From contig NZ_JALDSX010000008.1 in the NCBI RefSeq assembly GCF_022748595.1, positions 1-64,000 of the forward strand: a stretch of 64,000 nt of DNA, read 5' to 3'. Of this stretch, positions 18,176 to 26,612 are shown one piece after another. Origin of the DNA: Brevibacterium sp. ZH18 (GTDB taxonomy: Bacteria; Actinomycetota; Actinomycetes; Actinomycetales; Brevibacteriaceae). A model generated the notes under the pieces. That model was not told the origin of the DNA, searched no databases, and saw only the letters and a program-made list of their open reading frames with translations. Both the position numbers and the translations under genes were made by a program. Position 1 is the first letter of the stretch; the number at the start of each line of letters is the position of its first letter.

Positions 18176-18958
18176 GTGAGCGATCACAGCAATCTCGACC
18201 AGGTGTTCAAAGCACTGGCTGATCCGACGCGAAGACTCCTTCTGGATTCTCTTCGCCGCGAAAACGGACAATCCCTCCGCGAACTCAGCGAAGAGGTCTC
18301 CATGGCCCGCCAGTCGTTGACGCAGCACCTTGACCTTCTGGTCGAGGCTGATCTCGTTGTCGTAATCCGCCGTGGGCGAGAACGACGCCACTATCTCAAT
18401 CCGCATCCTATTCACGAAATCGAGCGACGGTGGACACGCGATTTCGACCAACAGCACTTCAACGCCATCGACGCCGTGAAGAGCCGAGCTGAGGAGACAG
18501 CAATGAGCACCGATGAATTTCCCGACTATGTCTACGTCACCTATATCCGAGCCGCCCGCGAGGACGTCTGGGATGCTCTCACCAATGCCGACATCACACC
18601 GATCTACTGGAGTGGGATCGCGAATGTCTCGAACTGGCAGGTTGGCTCCGAATGGACCCATTGCAAAGACGGTGACCCCACCGGTGACTACGACATCTGG
18701 GGCCAGATCCTCGAGAGCAGTCCACCGGAGAGGCTGGTATTCACCTTCCAGCCCGCCGCACAGCCCCTCGAGACTCAGGGATCGATCGTCACCTATGACA
18801 TCGAGCAGGCCGGTGAGGTCGTCAAGCTCACCGTGACCCACACAAACCTGCCCGACAAAGGCATGCTCAACGGGATCTCCCAGGGCTGGCCGGCCATTCT
18901 CGCCAGCCTCAAGTCCTACCTGGAGAGCGGCGAGGCGCTCCACTACGAGTCGCGCTGA
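18176..18958 (+). CDS. ArsR-type HTH fused to an SRPBCC/AHSA1 domain
   Basis: A 260-residue two-domain protein. Residues 5-90 are an ArsR winged helix (FKALADPTRRLLLDSLRRENGQ; SMARQSLTQHLDLLVEADLV). Residues 115-255 form an AHSA1/SRPBCC lipid- or ligand-binding fold beginning YVYVTYIRAAREDVWDALT. The known ArsR metal cysteines are absent, so it is probably not a metal sensor; the SRPBCC half may bind the inducer. GTG 18176 is chosen because it sits at the predicted transcription start and begins the HTH domain. A second SRPBCC protein follows 37 bp downstream. An in-frame ATG at the domain junction (near 18504) could also yield the SRPBCC part alone. Confidence 0.85.
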   Translation: MSDHSNLDQVFKALADPTRRLLLDSLRRENGQSLRELSEEVSMARQSLTQHLDLLVEADLVVVIRRGRERRHYLNPHPIHEIERRWTRDFDQQHFNAIDAVKSRAEETAMSTDEFPDYVYVTYIRAAREDVWDALTNADITPIYWSGIANVSNWQVGSEWTHCKDGDPTGDYDIWGQILESSPPERLVFTFQPAAQPLETQGSIVTYDIEQAGEVVKLTVTHTNLPDKGMLNGISQGWPAILASLKSYLESGEALHYESR

Positions 18959-18995
18959 ACGCAACGCTGCAGCTCTCATCTGAAAGGCAATCGCA

Positions 18996-19487
18996 ATGGA
19001 CAACGACAATCACAATTTCACTCACACCTTCGAGGCACCGTGCTCACCGTCCGAAGCATTTGCGTGCGCAGCCCAGCCGGACCTCTGGTGGAACACGATG
19101 ATCTCAGGAACTGCTCGCCACGTGGGTGAATCCTTCATCTACCAGGTGCCGGAATTCCACTACTCGGTATTCCGTGTCATCGAGTCCCTCGAGGGGAAGA
19201 GGCTGTCCTGGCGGGTCGTCCCCTCTGGACATCCTCAGGAGCTCGAGGAGTGGGTGGGCACCGAGGTCGTCTTCGATTTCGTCGAACTTCCCACCGGCAC
19301 GCGGGTCGACTTCACCCACGTCGGCCTCCGGCCGCAGCTCGCCTGTCACACCGTGTGCACGACCGCATGGGGACACCACCTCACAGTCGGACTCCAGGCG
19401 CTGATGACCGGTGCCGACCCCCGCCCCGTTACCCCGGACTCAGGCGCCGAGGTGGCCGCTGAGGTCGGTGCCCAAAAGGCTGGGTGA
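18996..19487 (+). CDS. SRPBCC-fold protein
   Basis: A 163-residue protein with the START/AHSA1-like pattern: a leading FTHTFEAPCSPSEAFA strand-helix, a WWNTMISGTARHVGESF middle, and a long C-terminal helix (CTTAWGHHLTVGLQALM). AAAGG lies upstream of the ATG. It is co-oriented with, and probably co-transcribed with, the ArsR-SRPBCC gene. The fold binds hydrophobic ligands; no enzyme activity is evident. Confidence 0.75.
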   Translation: MDNDNHNFTHTFEAPCSPSEAFACAAQPDLWWNTMISGTARHVGESFIYQVPEFHYSVFRVIESLEGKRLSWRVVPSGHPQELEEWVGTEVVFDFVELPTGTRVDFTHVGLRPQLACHTVCTTAWGHHLTVGLQALMTGADPRPVTPDSGAEVAAEVGAQKAG

Positions 19488-19498
19488 TGCCTTGCCGG

Positions 19499-19524
19499 GG
19501 CCGGGCAACAGTCACACCCCGGCC
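19499..19524. terminator. Convergent terminator hairpin
   Basis: GGCCGGG (19499-19505) pairs with CCCGGCC (19518-19524) around a 12-base loop. It lies between the end of the SRPBCC gene and the end of the N-acetyltransferase gene. The stem is short but GC-only. Confidence 0.5.
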
Positions 19525-19610
19525 TGTGATCTCACGCCGTGCTGGCTGCGGATCAGGTCATCGATGGCCGCCGTGGACGTGTCCGCGCGGGTGGCCCCAC
19601 CTCCGGATCA

Positions 19611-20525
19611 TCAGTCATCCGGCATCGACTTCCAGATGATTTCGGAGGACTCCCTGTCCATTCCAAGTCCGAATCCGGCGGTGAGAACCTCGGCGAAGTC
19701 TGCGGCGTCGGTGACAGTGCGCTCGCAGCGATCGCCGTCGGGACTGTAGGACACTCGTCGCAAGCGGTGCCCGTCCAGGGTCAGCTTGAAGCCGTCGGGC
19801 AGTGACCTTACGAGGACCGGAGGCCCGGTGAATGGAGTTCCAGGCTTCGTTGATGTGAACCAGTTCGCCAGATCAAGATCGGCCTGGGGCCGAGGCACAT
19901 CTGCGAATGCATAGACGGTGCGGAACTCCTGGTCGTCGCTCGTCCGAGACTGCAGAGCCCACTTCGCCTCTGCACGTATGTCCGGTTCCAATACCGCTTC
20001 GGCTGGGACGAGGCGGTGTTCACCGCGCGGCGTCCTCCGCGCTCGGCTGGAGGTCGACAGTTCGAGCGCGACTTCCGGCGTTCCGCCGCCGAACCCAGGA
20101 TCCACGAGGAAGTTGCGGCCATCGACTCGAACGATCGTCGCCTGGTGCGTCAGCCCACCTGGTGCGACCCGACCTTCACCGAGGTGGACCCGAGCCAGGA
20201 TCGGGTGTGCCGACAGTCCCAGGTCAGTCAGAACTGCACGGATGAGGATGGCGTGTTCGTGACAGTATCCACCGCGCCGAGAATCGAGCAGCTTGTCAGC
20301 CACCGACTCGAGATCGAGCGAAACCGCCCTCAGTTCACCGCGGGCAAGGTTCGCAACGACTTCGAGGTTCTCGAAGCAGATCGCCTGCGTGTGCGCCTGC
20401 AGAAGCTCATCGAGAAGGTCGATCAGCTGCGCAGGTGTCCCCTCTGTTCGGCGGTGCAGTTGTGCAGCAGAATCGCGAAGACCGAGCCGTTCTGCGTACC
20501 GATTGAGAAGTGAGAGCTGTGCCAT
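19611..20525 (-). CDS. nat: Arylamine N-acetyltransferase
   Basis: A 304-residue NAT enzyme that transfers an acetyl group from acetyl-CoA to arylamines or hydrazines. The Cys-His-Asp triad is visible in RRGGYCHEH, GGLTHQATIV and FLVDPGFGG. ATG 20525 is chosen because AGGAGG lies eight bases upstream; the open frame before it has no ribosome site. Downstream of a divergent ArsR/MFS pair, on the same strand as the ArsR gene and 56 bp after it. It could share the ArsR transcript and act with the exporter in handling a toxic amine; that link is inference. Confidence 0.9.
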   Translation of the reverse strand: MAQLSLLNRYAERLGLRDSAAQLHRRTEGTPAQLIDLLDELLQAHTQAICFENLEVVANLARGELRAVSLDLESVADKLLDSRRGGYCHEHAILIRAVLTDLGLSAHPILARVHLGEGRVAPGGLTHQATIVRVDGRNFLVDPGFGGGTPEVALELSTSSRARRTPRGEHRLVPAEAVLEPDIRAEAKWALQSRTSDDQEFRTVYAFADVPRPQADLDLANWFTSTKPGTPFTGPPVLVRSLPDGFKLTLDGHRLRRVSYSPDGDRCERTVTDAADFAEVLTAGFGLGMDRESSEIIWKSMPDD

Positions 20526-20581
20526 GGGACGGCCTCCTGGGATGCAATGTCGAGGTGAGCACGGTATCGAGGTGGTTGCTG

Positions 20582-20893
20582 TCACCCCCGCAGCACGGAC
20601 TCCAGCAGTCCAGGGAAACGGGAGTCAATGTCCTCCCGACGCAGTGTCAGGCGACGGTTCCGGCCGTGCAGTTCGCTGACGATAACACCGGCTTCGCGCA
20701 GGACTTTGACTTGATGCGAGCGCGTCGACTTCGGTGCGTTCGGATCCAGCGCCGAGCAGTTCGCCATGTCCATCGGACCCTCCTTGAGCTGCTGAACCAG
20801 AGCCAGTCTGGCTTCGTCGCTCAGTGCGAAGAGCACTGAGGTCAGCTCGATGTCCTCGCGATCGGGATGCGGCAGTTTCTCATTGGCAACCAT
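20582..20893 (-). CDS. ArsR-family helix-turn-helix regulator
   Basis: A 103-residue winged-helix protein with VLFALSDEARLALVQQLKEG and the recognition region KSTRSHQVKVLREAGVIV. Two-residue and metal-site cysteine patterns of metal sensors are absent (one Cys only), so it probably responds to another ligand or redox signal. The ATG lies six bases after a TATTAT -10, so translation is probably leaderless. It is divergent from an MFS transporter gene with a 48-bp shared promoter and is likely its repressor. Confidence 0.85.
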   Translation of the reverse strand: MVANEKLPHPDREDIELTSVLFALSDEARLALVQQLKEGPMDMANCSALDPNAPKSTRSHQVKVLREAGVIVSELHGRNRRLTLRREDIDSRFPGLLESVLRG

Positions 20894-20941
20894 AGTTCGA
20901 TAATAGTTGAACTGTTTGAGAATGTCGTATAACCTCCAAGA
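20894..20941. promoter_or_regulatory. Overlapping divergent leaderless promoters with inverted repeat
   Basis: Plus strand: -35 TTGAAC (20907-20912) and -10 TATAAC (20928-20933), with the MFS ATG at 20942. Minus strand: -10 TATTAT (20905-20900), with the ArsR ATG at 20893. AGTTC (20894-20898) and GAACT (20909-20913) form an inverted repeat covering both. Neither gene has a Shine-Dalgarno sequence. One repressor dimer could close both promoters. Confidence 0.55.
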
Positions 20942-22222
20942 ATGGTTCCAAAAGTTTCGAACACTATGGAGGAGGCTTCTGTCTCCGCAGTTCAGCCGGC
21001 TCCCACCTTTGCTTGGTGGTCGCGCGAGCGCTGGCGTCTGCGCCTAGTCCTGATCGCAACCTCGGCGATGATGGCCGGAGCCAGCGCTCCGTCGCCGTTC
21101 TATCCCGTCATCCAGGCCGATTTCGGCTTTGCTCCGGTGATGATCACGGTGGTATTCGCCGCCTACGCCGTGGCATTGCTGGCGGCACTGCTCACTGCAG
21201 GCGCACTCTCCGATCACATCGGGCGCCGCCCCGTCATCTGTGCGGCACTCGTCGTGCTCGCCATCAGCATGTTTCTGTTCTGGCATGCCGACAGCGCTGC
21301 GGCACTGATCCTCTCTCGAGTCGTCCAAGGAATTGCCAGTGGAATTCTGCTGTCGACTCTCTCGGCGACGGTCGTCGACCTGGAACTGCCGCACAAGCCA
21401 GGCTCGGCCTCCTCGTGGAACGCAATTTCGGCTATGGCGGGCCTGGCCATCGGCGGACTGTTCGCCGGAGCAACTCTCGCCGTACTCGTCGAGGGCAGCG
21501 GCGCCTCGGTGGTCTTCGGAACCCTCGTGTGCACATATCTGCTGCTGGCCGGCATCGTCTGGGTCCTGCCGGAGACCTCGGCGCGACGCCGAGGAGCCTG
21601 GGCATCTTTGCTGCCGCGCGCGGCTCTGCCCCGGGAAGTCCGCAAAGCGTTCCTATTCGCGGTGCCGGCCTTCGTCGCCGGCTGGGCTACGGGAGGCTTG
21701 TACCTCTCCCTCGGCTCAAACATCATCACCACCGAGTTCCATACGAGTTCCCACCTCGTCAGCGGACTCGTCGTCACGATGCTCGCCGGCTCCGGAGGAC
21801 TGGCCGGATTCTTCATGCGCAACCGATCCGCGCGCACCGTCACTCTCTACGGCACGATCTCACTCGCCGTCGGCAGCACTCTCACCCTGGTGGCGCTGAC
21901 CCTCACCTCGCCCGAACTGTACTGCCTCGCCGTCATCATCACCGGAACCGGCTTCGGCACGGCCTTCCCGGGTGCGCTGAAGACCATCCAGGCAGTCGTG
22001 AAGCCTGAGGCCAACGCCGAGGTGATGGCCGCAGTCTTCGTCGTCTGCTACCTGGCATTCGGCCTTCCGGTCGTCATCGCCGGGATCCTCGTCCCCGCCA
22101 TCGGGCTCTTCGCAACCGCATGCTGGTACGGCGGCTTCGTGGCATTCCTCGCCCTCTGCGCGGCGCTTCTCCGCTGGTTCAGCGGCGGACGCCTGCACTC
22201 GGCCGGCGCCCAGAGCGCTTAA
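20942..22222 (+). CDS. MFS transporter, 12-TM exporter type
   Basis: A 426-residue major facilitator protein with 12 predicted membrane segments and motif A (GALSDHIGRRPVI) after TM2. The N-terminal pattern MMAGASAPSPFYPVIQADFGF is typical of small-molecule exporters of the DHA1 type. ATG 20942 is chosen because it sits eight bases after the -10; ATG 20966 is a second option. It is controlled, in all likelihood, by the divergent ArsR gene. It converges on the DUF1989 gene with a two-base gap. Confidence 0.85.
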   Translation: MVPKVSNTMEEASVSAVQPAPTFAWWSRERWRLRLVLIATSAMMAGASAPSPFYPVIQADFGFAPVMITVVFAAYAVALLAALLTAGALSDHIGRRPVICAALVVLAISMFLFWHADSAAALILSRVVQGIASGILLSTLSATVVDLELPHKPGSASSWNAISAMAGLAIGGLFAGATLAVLVEGSGASVVFGTLVCTYLLLAGIVWVLPETSARRRGAWASLLPRAALPREVRKAFLFAVPAFVAGWATGGLYLSLGSNIITTEFHTSSHLVSGLVVTMLAGSGGLAGFFMRNRSARTVTLYGTISLAVGSTLTLVALTLTSPELYCLAVIITGTGFGTAFPGALKTIQAVVKPEANAEVMAAVFVVCYLAFGLPVVIAGILVPAIGLFATACWYGGFVAFLALCAALLRWFSGGRLHSAGAQSA

Positions 22223-22224
22223 GC

Positions 22225-23067
22225 TCATCCCCAGGGCTGGGGCTTCAGCCCATGCCCGCCCCGATAGTTCGGTGAGCTCGGTTCCCTCCAGTCACCGAGG
22301 AGCTCCTCCGGCAACGCATAGACGGTGACTTTGAGAGGGTGACAGTTCTCGACAGGGTCCTCGGTGTCCTCGCCGAACATCGGCGTGGACAGGTCTCCCC
22401 CGGGACAGGCCGAGAGTGCTGCCAACAGATCCTGCTCCGCGAAGAACTCAAAATGGTCACCCGGTTGGGCAGGACAGGTCTTCATGAAGTATTGGTCGTT
22501 GCCATTCAGGCCCGTGCATTGGAAGACGTTGAGGACATCGTGGACGTCGAACTCCGTCAGCCCGTACGGGAGGATCGCGCGCACCAGGTTCGAGTGGCAG
22601 TGATAGTCGAAGTCGACGCCGTTGAGCATCTGTGAGACATAGGGGTCGCAACGAGTCCCGAGGGTGTCGTGGAGACGACCGCCGTCTGGATCTGTGCCGT
22701 AGTCGGCCAAGGTGTCGCCGACGATCGTGGCCATGGGGCGCAGGAACGGCAGCGTCGACCACAGCCGGTCGAACGTCGAGACGTGCGCGGCCTGCAGCTG
22801 ACGGGTCCGCGAGGCCCAGAATCTCTCCCGGGGATCGTGGCGGTTCCACAGGTTGAGGTCCCCGACCTGCGGCCCCTCAACAGTGGAGATCCGACAGACA
22901 TGGCCGGCTGGTACTTCCCAGGCCTGCCCTGAACGGATCGGGATGGTGAACTCCTCGACGATGCGACGGTCTTCGGTGCTCTCCTCGATCGCTGAGTAGA
23001 AGTCACGATCTGCCTCGAGGGCAGGATCCTGGTAAGCGGCCTCGGTCAATCGCGGGTTGTGCGACAT
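22225..23067 (-). CDS. DUF1989 (urea carboxylase-associated family) protein
   Basis: A 280-residue protein of the DUF1989 family. The core carries ISTVEGPQVGDLNLWN, the CDPYVSQML segment, and the Cys/His cluster DYHCHSNL plus NVFQCTGLNGNDQYF, conserved residues that may bind metal. Family members usually occur as pairs next to urea carboxylase or amidolyase genes; here it stands alone. Its function is not established in the family to my knowledge. Ends two bases from the convergent transporter gene. Confidence 0.8.
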   Translation of the reverse strand: MSHNPRLTEAAYQDPALEADRDFYSAIEESTEDRRIVEEFTIPIRSGQAWEVPAGHVCRISTVEGPQVGDLNLWNRHDPRERFWASRTRQLQAAHVSTFDRLWSTLPFLRPMATIVGDTLADYGTDPDGGRLHDTLGTRCDPYVSQMLNGVDFDYHCHSNLVRAILPYGLTEFDVHDVLNVFQCTGLNGNDQYFMKTCPAQPGDHFEFFAEQDLLAALSACPGGDLSTPMFGEDTEDPVENCHPLKVTVYALPEELLGDWREPSSPNYRGGHGLKPQPWG

Positions 23068-23244
23068 GAACGCTCCTCACATACTTTCGGATTCCTCATC
23101 TGCCGGCAACGATGCCAGCATGTCGACCAGTGTGCGAACGAGCCGCGATCCGACTGACCAGAGAGGTGACCGCGGGCGACCGGCAGGAACCTACCGGCTA
23201 AGGTTGGAGCGTTTCAGCGTCAGCGGCCCCGGGACCCACCCCGT

Positions 23245-23346
23245 CGTCGAAAGCAGACTGCACCCTCGCCACAATCGTCGAAAGCAGACCGCAAAGCCGA
23301 CGGGCGACTTCAGGGAGTCTGCCCTCGACGTTGCGGTCTGCTTTCG
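23245..23346. repeat. CGAAAGCAGAC repeat cluster with long hairpin
   Basis: The unit CGTCGAAAGCAGACYGCA occurs directly at 23245-23262 and 23276-23293, and inverted at 23331-23346. The second and third copies form a perfect 16-bp stem (23279-23294 with 23331-23346) enclosing a 36-base loop. That loop itself folds as GGGC-GACT/AGTC-T-GCCC. The block is downstream of purA and upstream of the DUF1989 start. No reading frame is evident. Confidence 0.8.
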
Positions 23347-23408
23347 GTGATGACGAGCTTCCTGCCGCGCACTGATTCCAGCTGCGGTCGGCGGTCCCCA
23401 GCACACCG

Positions 23409-23476
23409 ACCGCACACGTTAGCGTCGCTGTACCGCCGCACAAAATGCCACAGCGTCGCTAACGTGTGCGGTCGAC
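23409..23476. repeat. 24-bp inverted repeat 3' of purA
   Basis: Arms 23409-23432 and 23453-23476 (core ACCGCACACGTTAGCG) pair over 24 positions with a single mismatch; the loop is 20 bases. It starts 42 bp past the purA stop codon and could terminate or stabilise the purA transcript, although no T-tract follows. Its length exceeds an ordinary terminator. Confidence 0.75.
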
Positions 23477-23517
23477 GAGTGGAGTCGAATGAACACGACT
23501 CGAGGCCACTCTCACCC

Positions 23518-24804
23518 TCAGTCCAGCAGGTCGTGCCTGACGATCGACTGTTCACGATCGGGGCCGACGCCGATGACCGACATCCGGCAGCCCGAACGCT
23601 CTTCGAGTGCGAGTACGTACTTCTGTGCGTTCTCGGGCAGGTCCTCGAAGGTCCGAGCTCCGGTGATGTCCTCGGTCCAGCCGTCGAAGTATTCGAAGAT
23701 GGGCTTGGCGTGGTGGAACTCGGTCTGCGACATCGGCATCTCGTCCTGGCGGACTCCGTCGACCTCGTAGGCCACGCAGACAGGGATGCTCTCAATGCCG
23801 GTGAGCACGTCGAGCTTCGTCAGCACGTAGTCGGTGAACCCGTTGACGCGTGCGGCGTAGCGGGCGATGACGGCGTCGTACCAACCGCAGCGGCGCGGGC
23901 GTCCGGTGTTGACTCCGAACTCACCGCCGGCCTTCTGCAGGTACTCCCCCATGTCGTCGAAGAGCTCGGTGGGGAACGGTCCGGCACCCACACGCGTGGT
24001 GTAGGCCTTGACGATTCCGACGACTCGGTTGATGCGCGTGGGTCCGATGCCCGAGCCGACGCAGGATCCGCCAGCGGTCGGGTTCGACGACGTCACGAAC
24101 GGGTAGGTGCCGTGGTCGACGTCGAGCATCGTGGCCTGGCCGCCCTCCATGACAATGACCTCGCCACGATCAAGGGCGTCATTGAGCATGAGTTCGGTCT
24201 CGGCGACGTAGGGTCGCAGGCGTTCGATGAAGGGTTCGAAGTATTCGACGATCTCTTCGACGTCGACGGCACGACGGTTATAGACCTTGACGAGGAGTTC
24301 GTTCTTCTGGCGCAGCGATCCCTCGATCTTCTGACGCAGAATCGATTCGTCGAAGATGTCCTGGACGCGGATGCCCAGGCGCCCGATCTTGTCCATGTAG
24401 GCCGGCCCGATCCCGCGGCCGGTGGTGCCGATGGCCCGCTTGCCCAGGAACCGTTCGGTCACCTTGTCCAGAGTCTGGTGGTAGGGCGCGACGAGGTGGG
24501 CATTGGCCGAGATTCGCAGCTTAGACGTGTCCGCCCCACGCGACTCCAAGGCTTCGATCTCCTCGAAGAGGGCTTCGAGGTTGACGACGACGCCATTGCC
24601 GATGACCGGCGTGACGTTGGGAGAGAGGATGCCTGCCGGCAGAAGCTTGAGTTCGTACTTCTCACCGCCGACGACAACCGTGTGGCCTGCATTGTTCCCA
24701 CCATTGGGCTTGACCACGTAGTCGACGCTGGTGCCGAGGATATCGGTCGTTTTACCTTTACCTTCGTCGCCCCATTGAGCGCCGACGACAACGATTGCTG
24801 GCAT
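23518..24804 (-). CDS. purA: Adenylosuccinate synthetase
   Basis: A 428-residue enzyme of AMP biosynthesis that joins IMP and aspartate using GTP. The GTP-binding GDEGKGK is at residues 12-18, the catalytic His in GGNNAGHT near 41, and the family blocks [14 protein letters not shown] and VGVGPDREQ are present. Full family length. It acts in the cytoplasm on the final branch of purine synthesis. The gene is apparently monocistronic, followed by long inverted repeats. Minus-strand promoter elements are expected in the 24.81-24.9 kb region. Confidence 0.98.
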   Translation of the reverse strand: MPAIVVVGAQWGDEGKGKTTDILGTSVDYVVKPNGGNNAGHTVVVGGEKYELKLLPAGILSPNVTPVIGNGVVVNLEALFEEIEALESRGADTSKLRISANAHLVAPYHQTLDKVTERFLGKRAIGTTGRGIGPAYMDKIGRLGIRVQDIFDESILRQKIEGSLRQKNELLVKVYNRRAVDVEEIVEYFEPFIERLRPYVAETELMLNDALDRGEVIVMEGGQATMLDVDHGTYPFVTSSNPTAGGSCVGSGIGPTRINRVVGIVKAYTTRVGAGPFPTELFDDMGEYLQKAGGEFGVNTGRPRRCGWYDAVIARYAARVNGFTDYVLTKLDVLTGIESIPVCVAYEVDGVRQDEMPMSQTEFHHAKPIFEYFDGWTEDITGARTFEDLPENAQKYVLALEERSGCRMSVIGVGPDREQSIVRHDLLD

Positions 24805-25119
24805 GAGAGTTCTTCACCTCAAAGTGAAAGCCGGGATGTCATTACCGCATTAGTCTACTGGGTCACTATGACACGACAGCGAGCAGGTCGCCTCCGCGCC
24901 GAGCATGTGGAGATAGACCCAGCGCACCAGCATAGGCTCCACCTTCGCCGAGGTGGTCCGCCGTTGATCAGCCGACCCACCGGCCCGGCCACGCCCCTTG
25001 CCCCGCCGAGCGTGTCGTACTTATGCTGAGTTCACCAGTAGTTCCGTCGTTCGGGCACAGTGCTTCTGAACATCGCCGGTGACGTCGACGTCAGGCCTGC
25101 AGCCCCGTTGGAGGTCGTC
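24805..25119. other. Intergenic region between purA and the aminotransferase
   Basis: This 315-bp stretch separates two divergent genes and should hold both promoters. A small hairpin, CCACCT-TCGCCG-AGGTGG, lies at about 24939-24956. A 54-codon plus-strand frame crosses part of it without a convincing ribosome site. I see no gene here. Confidence 0.4.
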
Positions 25120-26391
25120 ATGTCAATCGCGAGCCAGTCAGCTTCATCCTCGGCGCCATCGCGTCCGCCCCTTCCCTTCGCCAGCCGGGCCGACAGCCTC
25201 GTCGGCTCTGTCATCGATTCCTCCGTGGCGATGCTCGCCGCCTACGATCACGACATCGTCAAGTTCGGTATGGGCTCACCTGCCCCCGATATGCTGCCGG
25301 CCGCGGACTTCGCCCGGATCGCGAACAGCGTGTTCACGCCGGAGAGCTTCACCTACGGGGAGACTCAGGGCGAGCCGGTCCTCATCGACGCCTTGCTCAA
25401 CTACCTGCAGGAGACCGGGCAGATCCCGGCCGAGCACTTCGGCAACCGTGATCGCATCGTCATCACCACCGGCGGCATGCAGGGCATCGACCTCGGGTTC
25501 AAGCTCTTCGTCAGCCCCGGCGACCTCGTCCTCTGCGAGGCCCCCACGTACACGAACGGCTCGGCCACAGCGCTGAGCTATGAAGCGGAGATCGCCGAGG
25601 TGCCGGTCGACGAAGAGGGCATGCAGGTGGATGCACTCGACGAGATCGTGGCGCGGGCCGGCCGGGCACCCTCGGTGATCTACACAGTCCCGACGTTCCA
25701 GAACCCGGCCGGTGTGACGATGTCACTGGCCCGGCGCGAGAAGCTCCTCGACTTCGCCCACCGCCACAATTCGGTCATCCTCGAGGACAATCCGTACGGC
25801 ACTCTGCGCTTCTCCGGGGAGGACATCCCCTCGCTCAGCCAGCTCAGCCCCAACGATCCGCTGATCTTCGGCGTACGCACATTCTCCAAGTTCGTCGCCC
25901 CTGGCCTGCGCATCGGCTGGCTCGACACCGATCCCGAGCTGCGCGGCCTCATCATCAACGCCAAGCAGACCATGGATTCGTGCACAAGCCTGCCCACCCA
26001 GCACATGGTCGCGAAGTGGCTCAACGACGGCAATGCCGAAACCCACGTCGCCCATCTGCGCGGCTCCTATGGCGAGCGCAAGACGACCATGACGGCCGGG
26101 CTGGAGCGGCTCTTCGGCGAGGGGATTCGATCGACGGATCCCGACGGTGGCTTCTTCCTGTGGGTGACGTTCAACGACGAGACCATCAACACCGAGGACC
26201 TCCTGCCGGTGGCTCTGGAGGAAGGCGTGGCCTACATTCCCGGCACGGCGTTCTCCCAGACCGGTGACTTCACGAACGCGCTGCGCCTGTGCTTCGCCTC
26301 GGCAGCCCCGGAGCGCATCGAGGAAGGTCTGGCGCGTCTGCGCCGCGCCGTTGACAAGTACACGTCGACTCGTTCACACGCCCGCCACTGA
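25120..26391 (+). CDS. PLP-dependent aminotransferase, 2-aminoadipate/MocR-like class I
   Basis: A 423-residue fold-type I aminotransferase. The PLP lysine lies in RTFSKFVAPGLRIGW. The TFQNPAGVTMS segment, the EDNPYGTLRF aspartate that contacts the pyridine nitrogen, and the carboxylate-binding Arg near ALRLCFA are visible. No GntR DNA-binding domain is fused, unlike MocR regulators. ATG 25120 is chosen because GGAGG lies seven bases upstream. Members transfer amino groups from 2-aminoadipate, branched-chain or aromatic amino acids; the substrate here is unknown. It stands alone, divergent from purA. Confidence 0.88.
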   Translation: MSIASQSASSSAPSRPPLPFASRADSLVGSVIDSSVAMLAAYDHDIVKFGMGSPAPDMLPAADFARIANSVFTPESFTYGETQGEPVLIDALLNYLQETGQIPAEHFGNRDRIVITTGGMQGIDLGFKLFVSPGDLVLCEAPTYTNGSATALSYEAEIAEVPVDEEGMQVDALDEIVARAGRAPSVIYTVPTFQNPAGVTMSLARREKLLDFAHRHNSVILEDNPYGTLRFSGEDIPSLSQLSPNDPLIFGVRTFSKFVAPGLRIGWLDTDPELRGLIINAKQTMDSCTSLPTQHMVAKWLNDGNAETHVAHLRGSYGERKTTMTAGLERLFGEGIRSTDPDGGFFLWVTFNDETINTEDLLPVALEEGVAYIPGTAFSQTGDFTNALRLCFASAAPERIEEGLARLRRAVDKYTSTRSHARH

Positions 26392-26520
26392 TCCCGCACT
26401 GATCCTGCACTGATCCGTCGAGGACCGTCGGATACCCGTCATCCGGCGGCCTCGTGGTTCATACGCCTCGAACACCTCGAGTGCCCATGTGGCAGGATGA
26501 AGGTGATACATACCAGTGTC

Positions 26521-26607
26521 ACGGCGGTGGGGCTCGCCGTACCAAACCTCGGTTCTCCGACAACAGTCCCTACCTCAACCGGCGTCAGCATGCCCGAAAG
26601 GTAGGAG
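26521..26607 (+). promoter_or_regulatory. Fluoride riboswitch (crcB motif) with SD-sequestering helix
   Basis: The leader folds like the fluoride aptamer. P1 is CGGCG (26522-26526) with CGCCG (26535-26539). Its eight-base loop holds GGGGCT (26529-26534), which pairs with AGTCCC (26565-26570) as the pseudoknot. The helix TCGG/CCGA (26549-26552, 26557-26560) follows an AAAC junction, and CTACC closes the motif. CCTACCT (26569-26575) is also perfectly complementary to AGGTAGG (26599-26605), part of the Shine-Dalgarno region of the following GTG. Fluoride would hold the 3' strand in the pseudoknot and free the ribosome site. The genes downstream (usp, crcB, crcB) fit exactly. Some conserved bases differ from consensus. 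Confidence 0.7.
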
Positions 26608-26612
26608 ATCCC

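Noticed and set aside
23245-23346. Possible CRISPR array
   Set aside because: Only two direct copies with a 13-base spacer plus one inverted copy, and no cas genes.
23347-25029. A 560-codon open frame on the + strand
   Set aside because: It is antisense to purA, whose motifs are complete; high GC keeps the opposite frame open. The inferred protein has no family features.
26502-26520. GTGA/TCAC stem as the first helix of the fluoride riboswitch
   Set aside because: Its loop cannot form the pseudoknot; the CGGCG/CGCCG stem just downstream satisfies all pairings.
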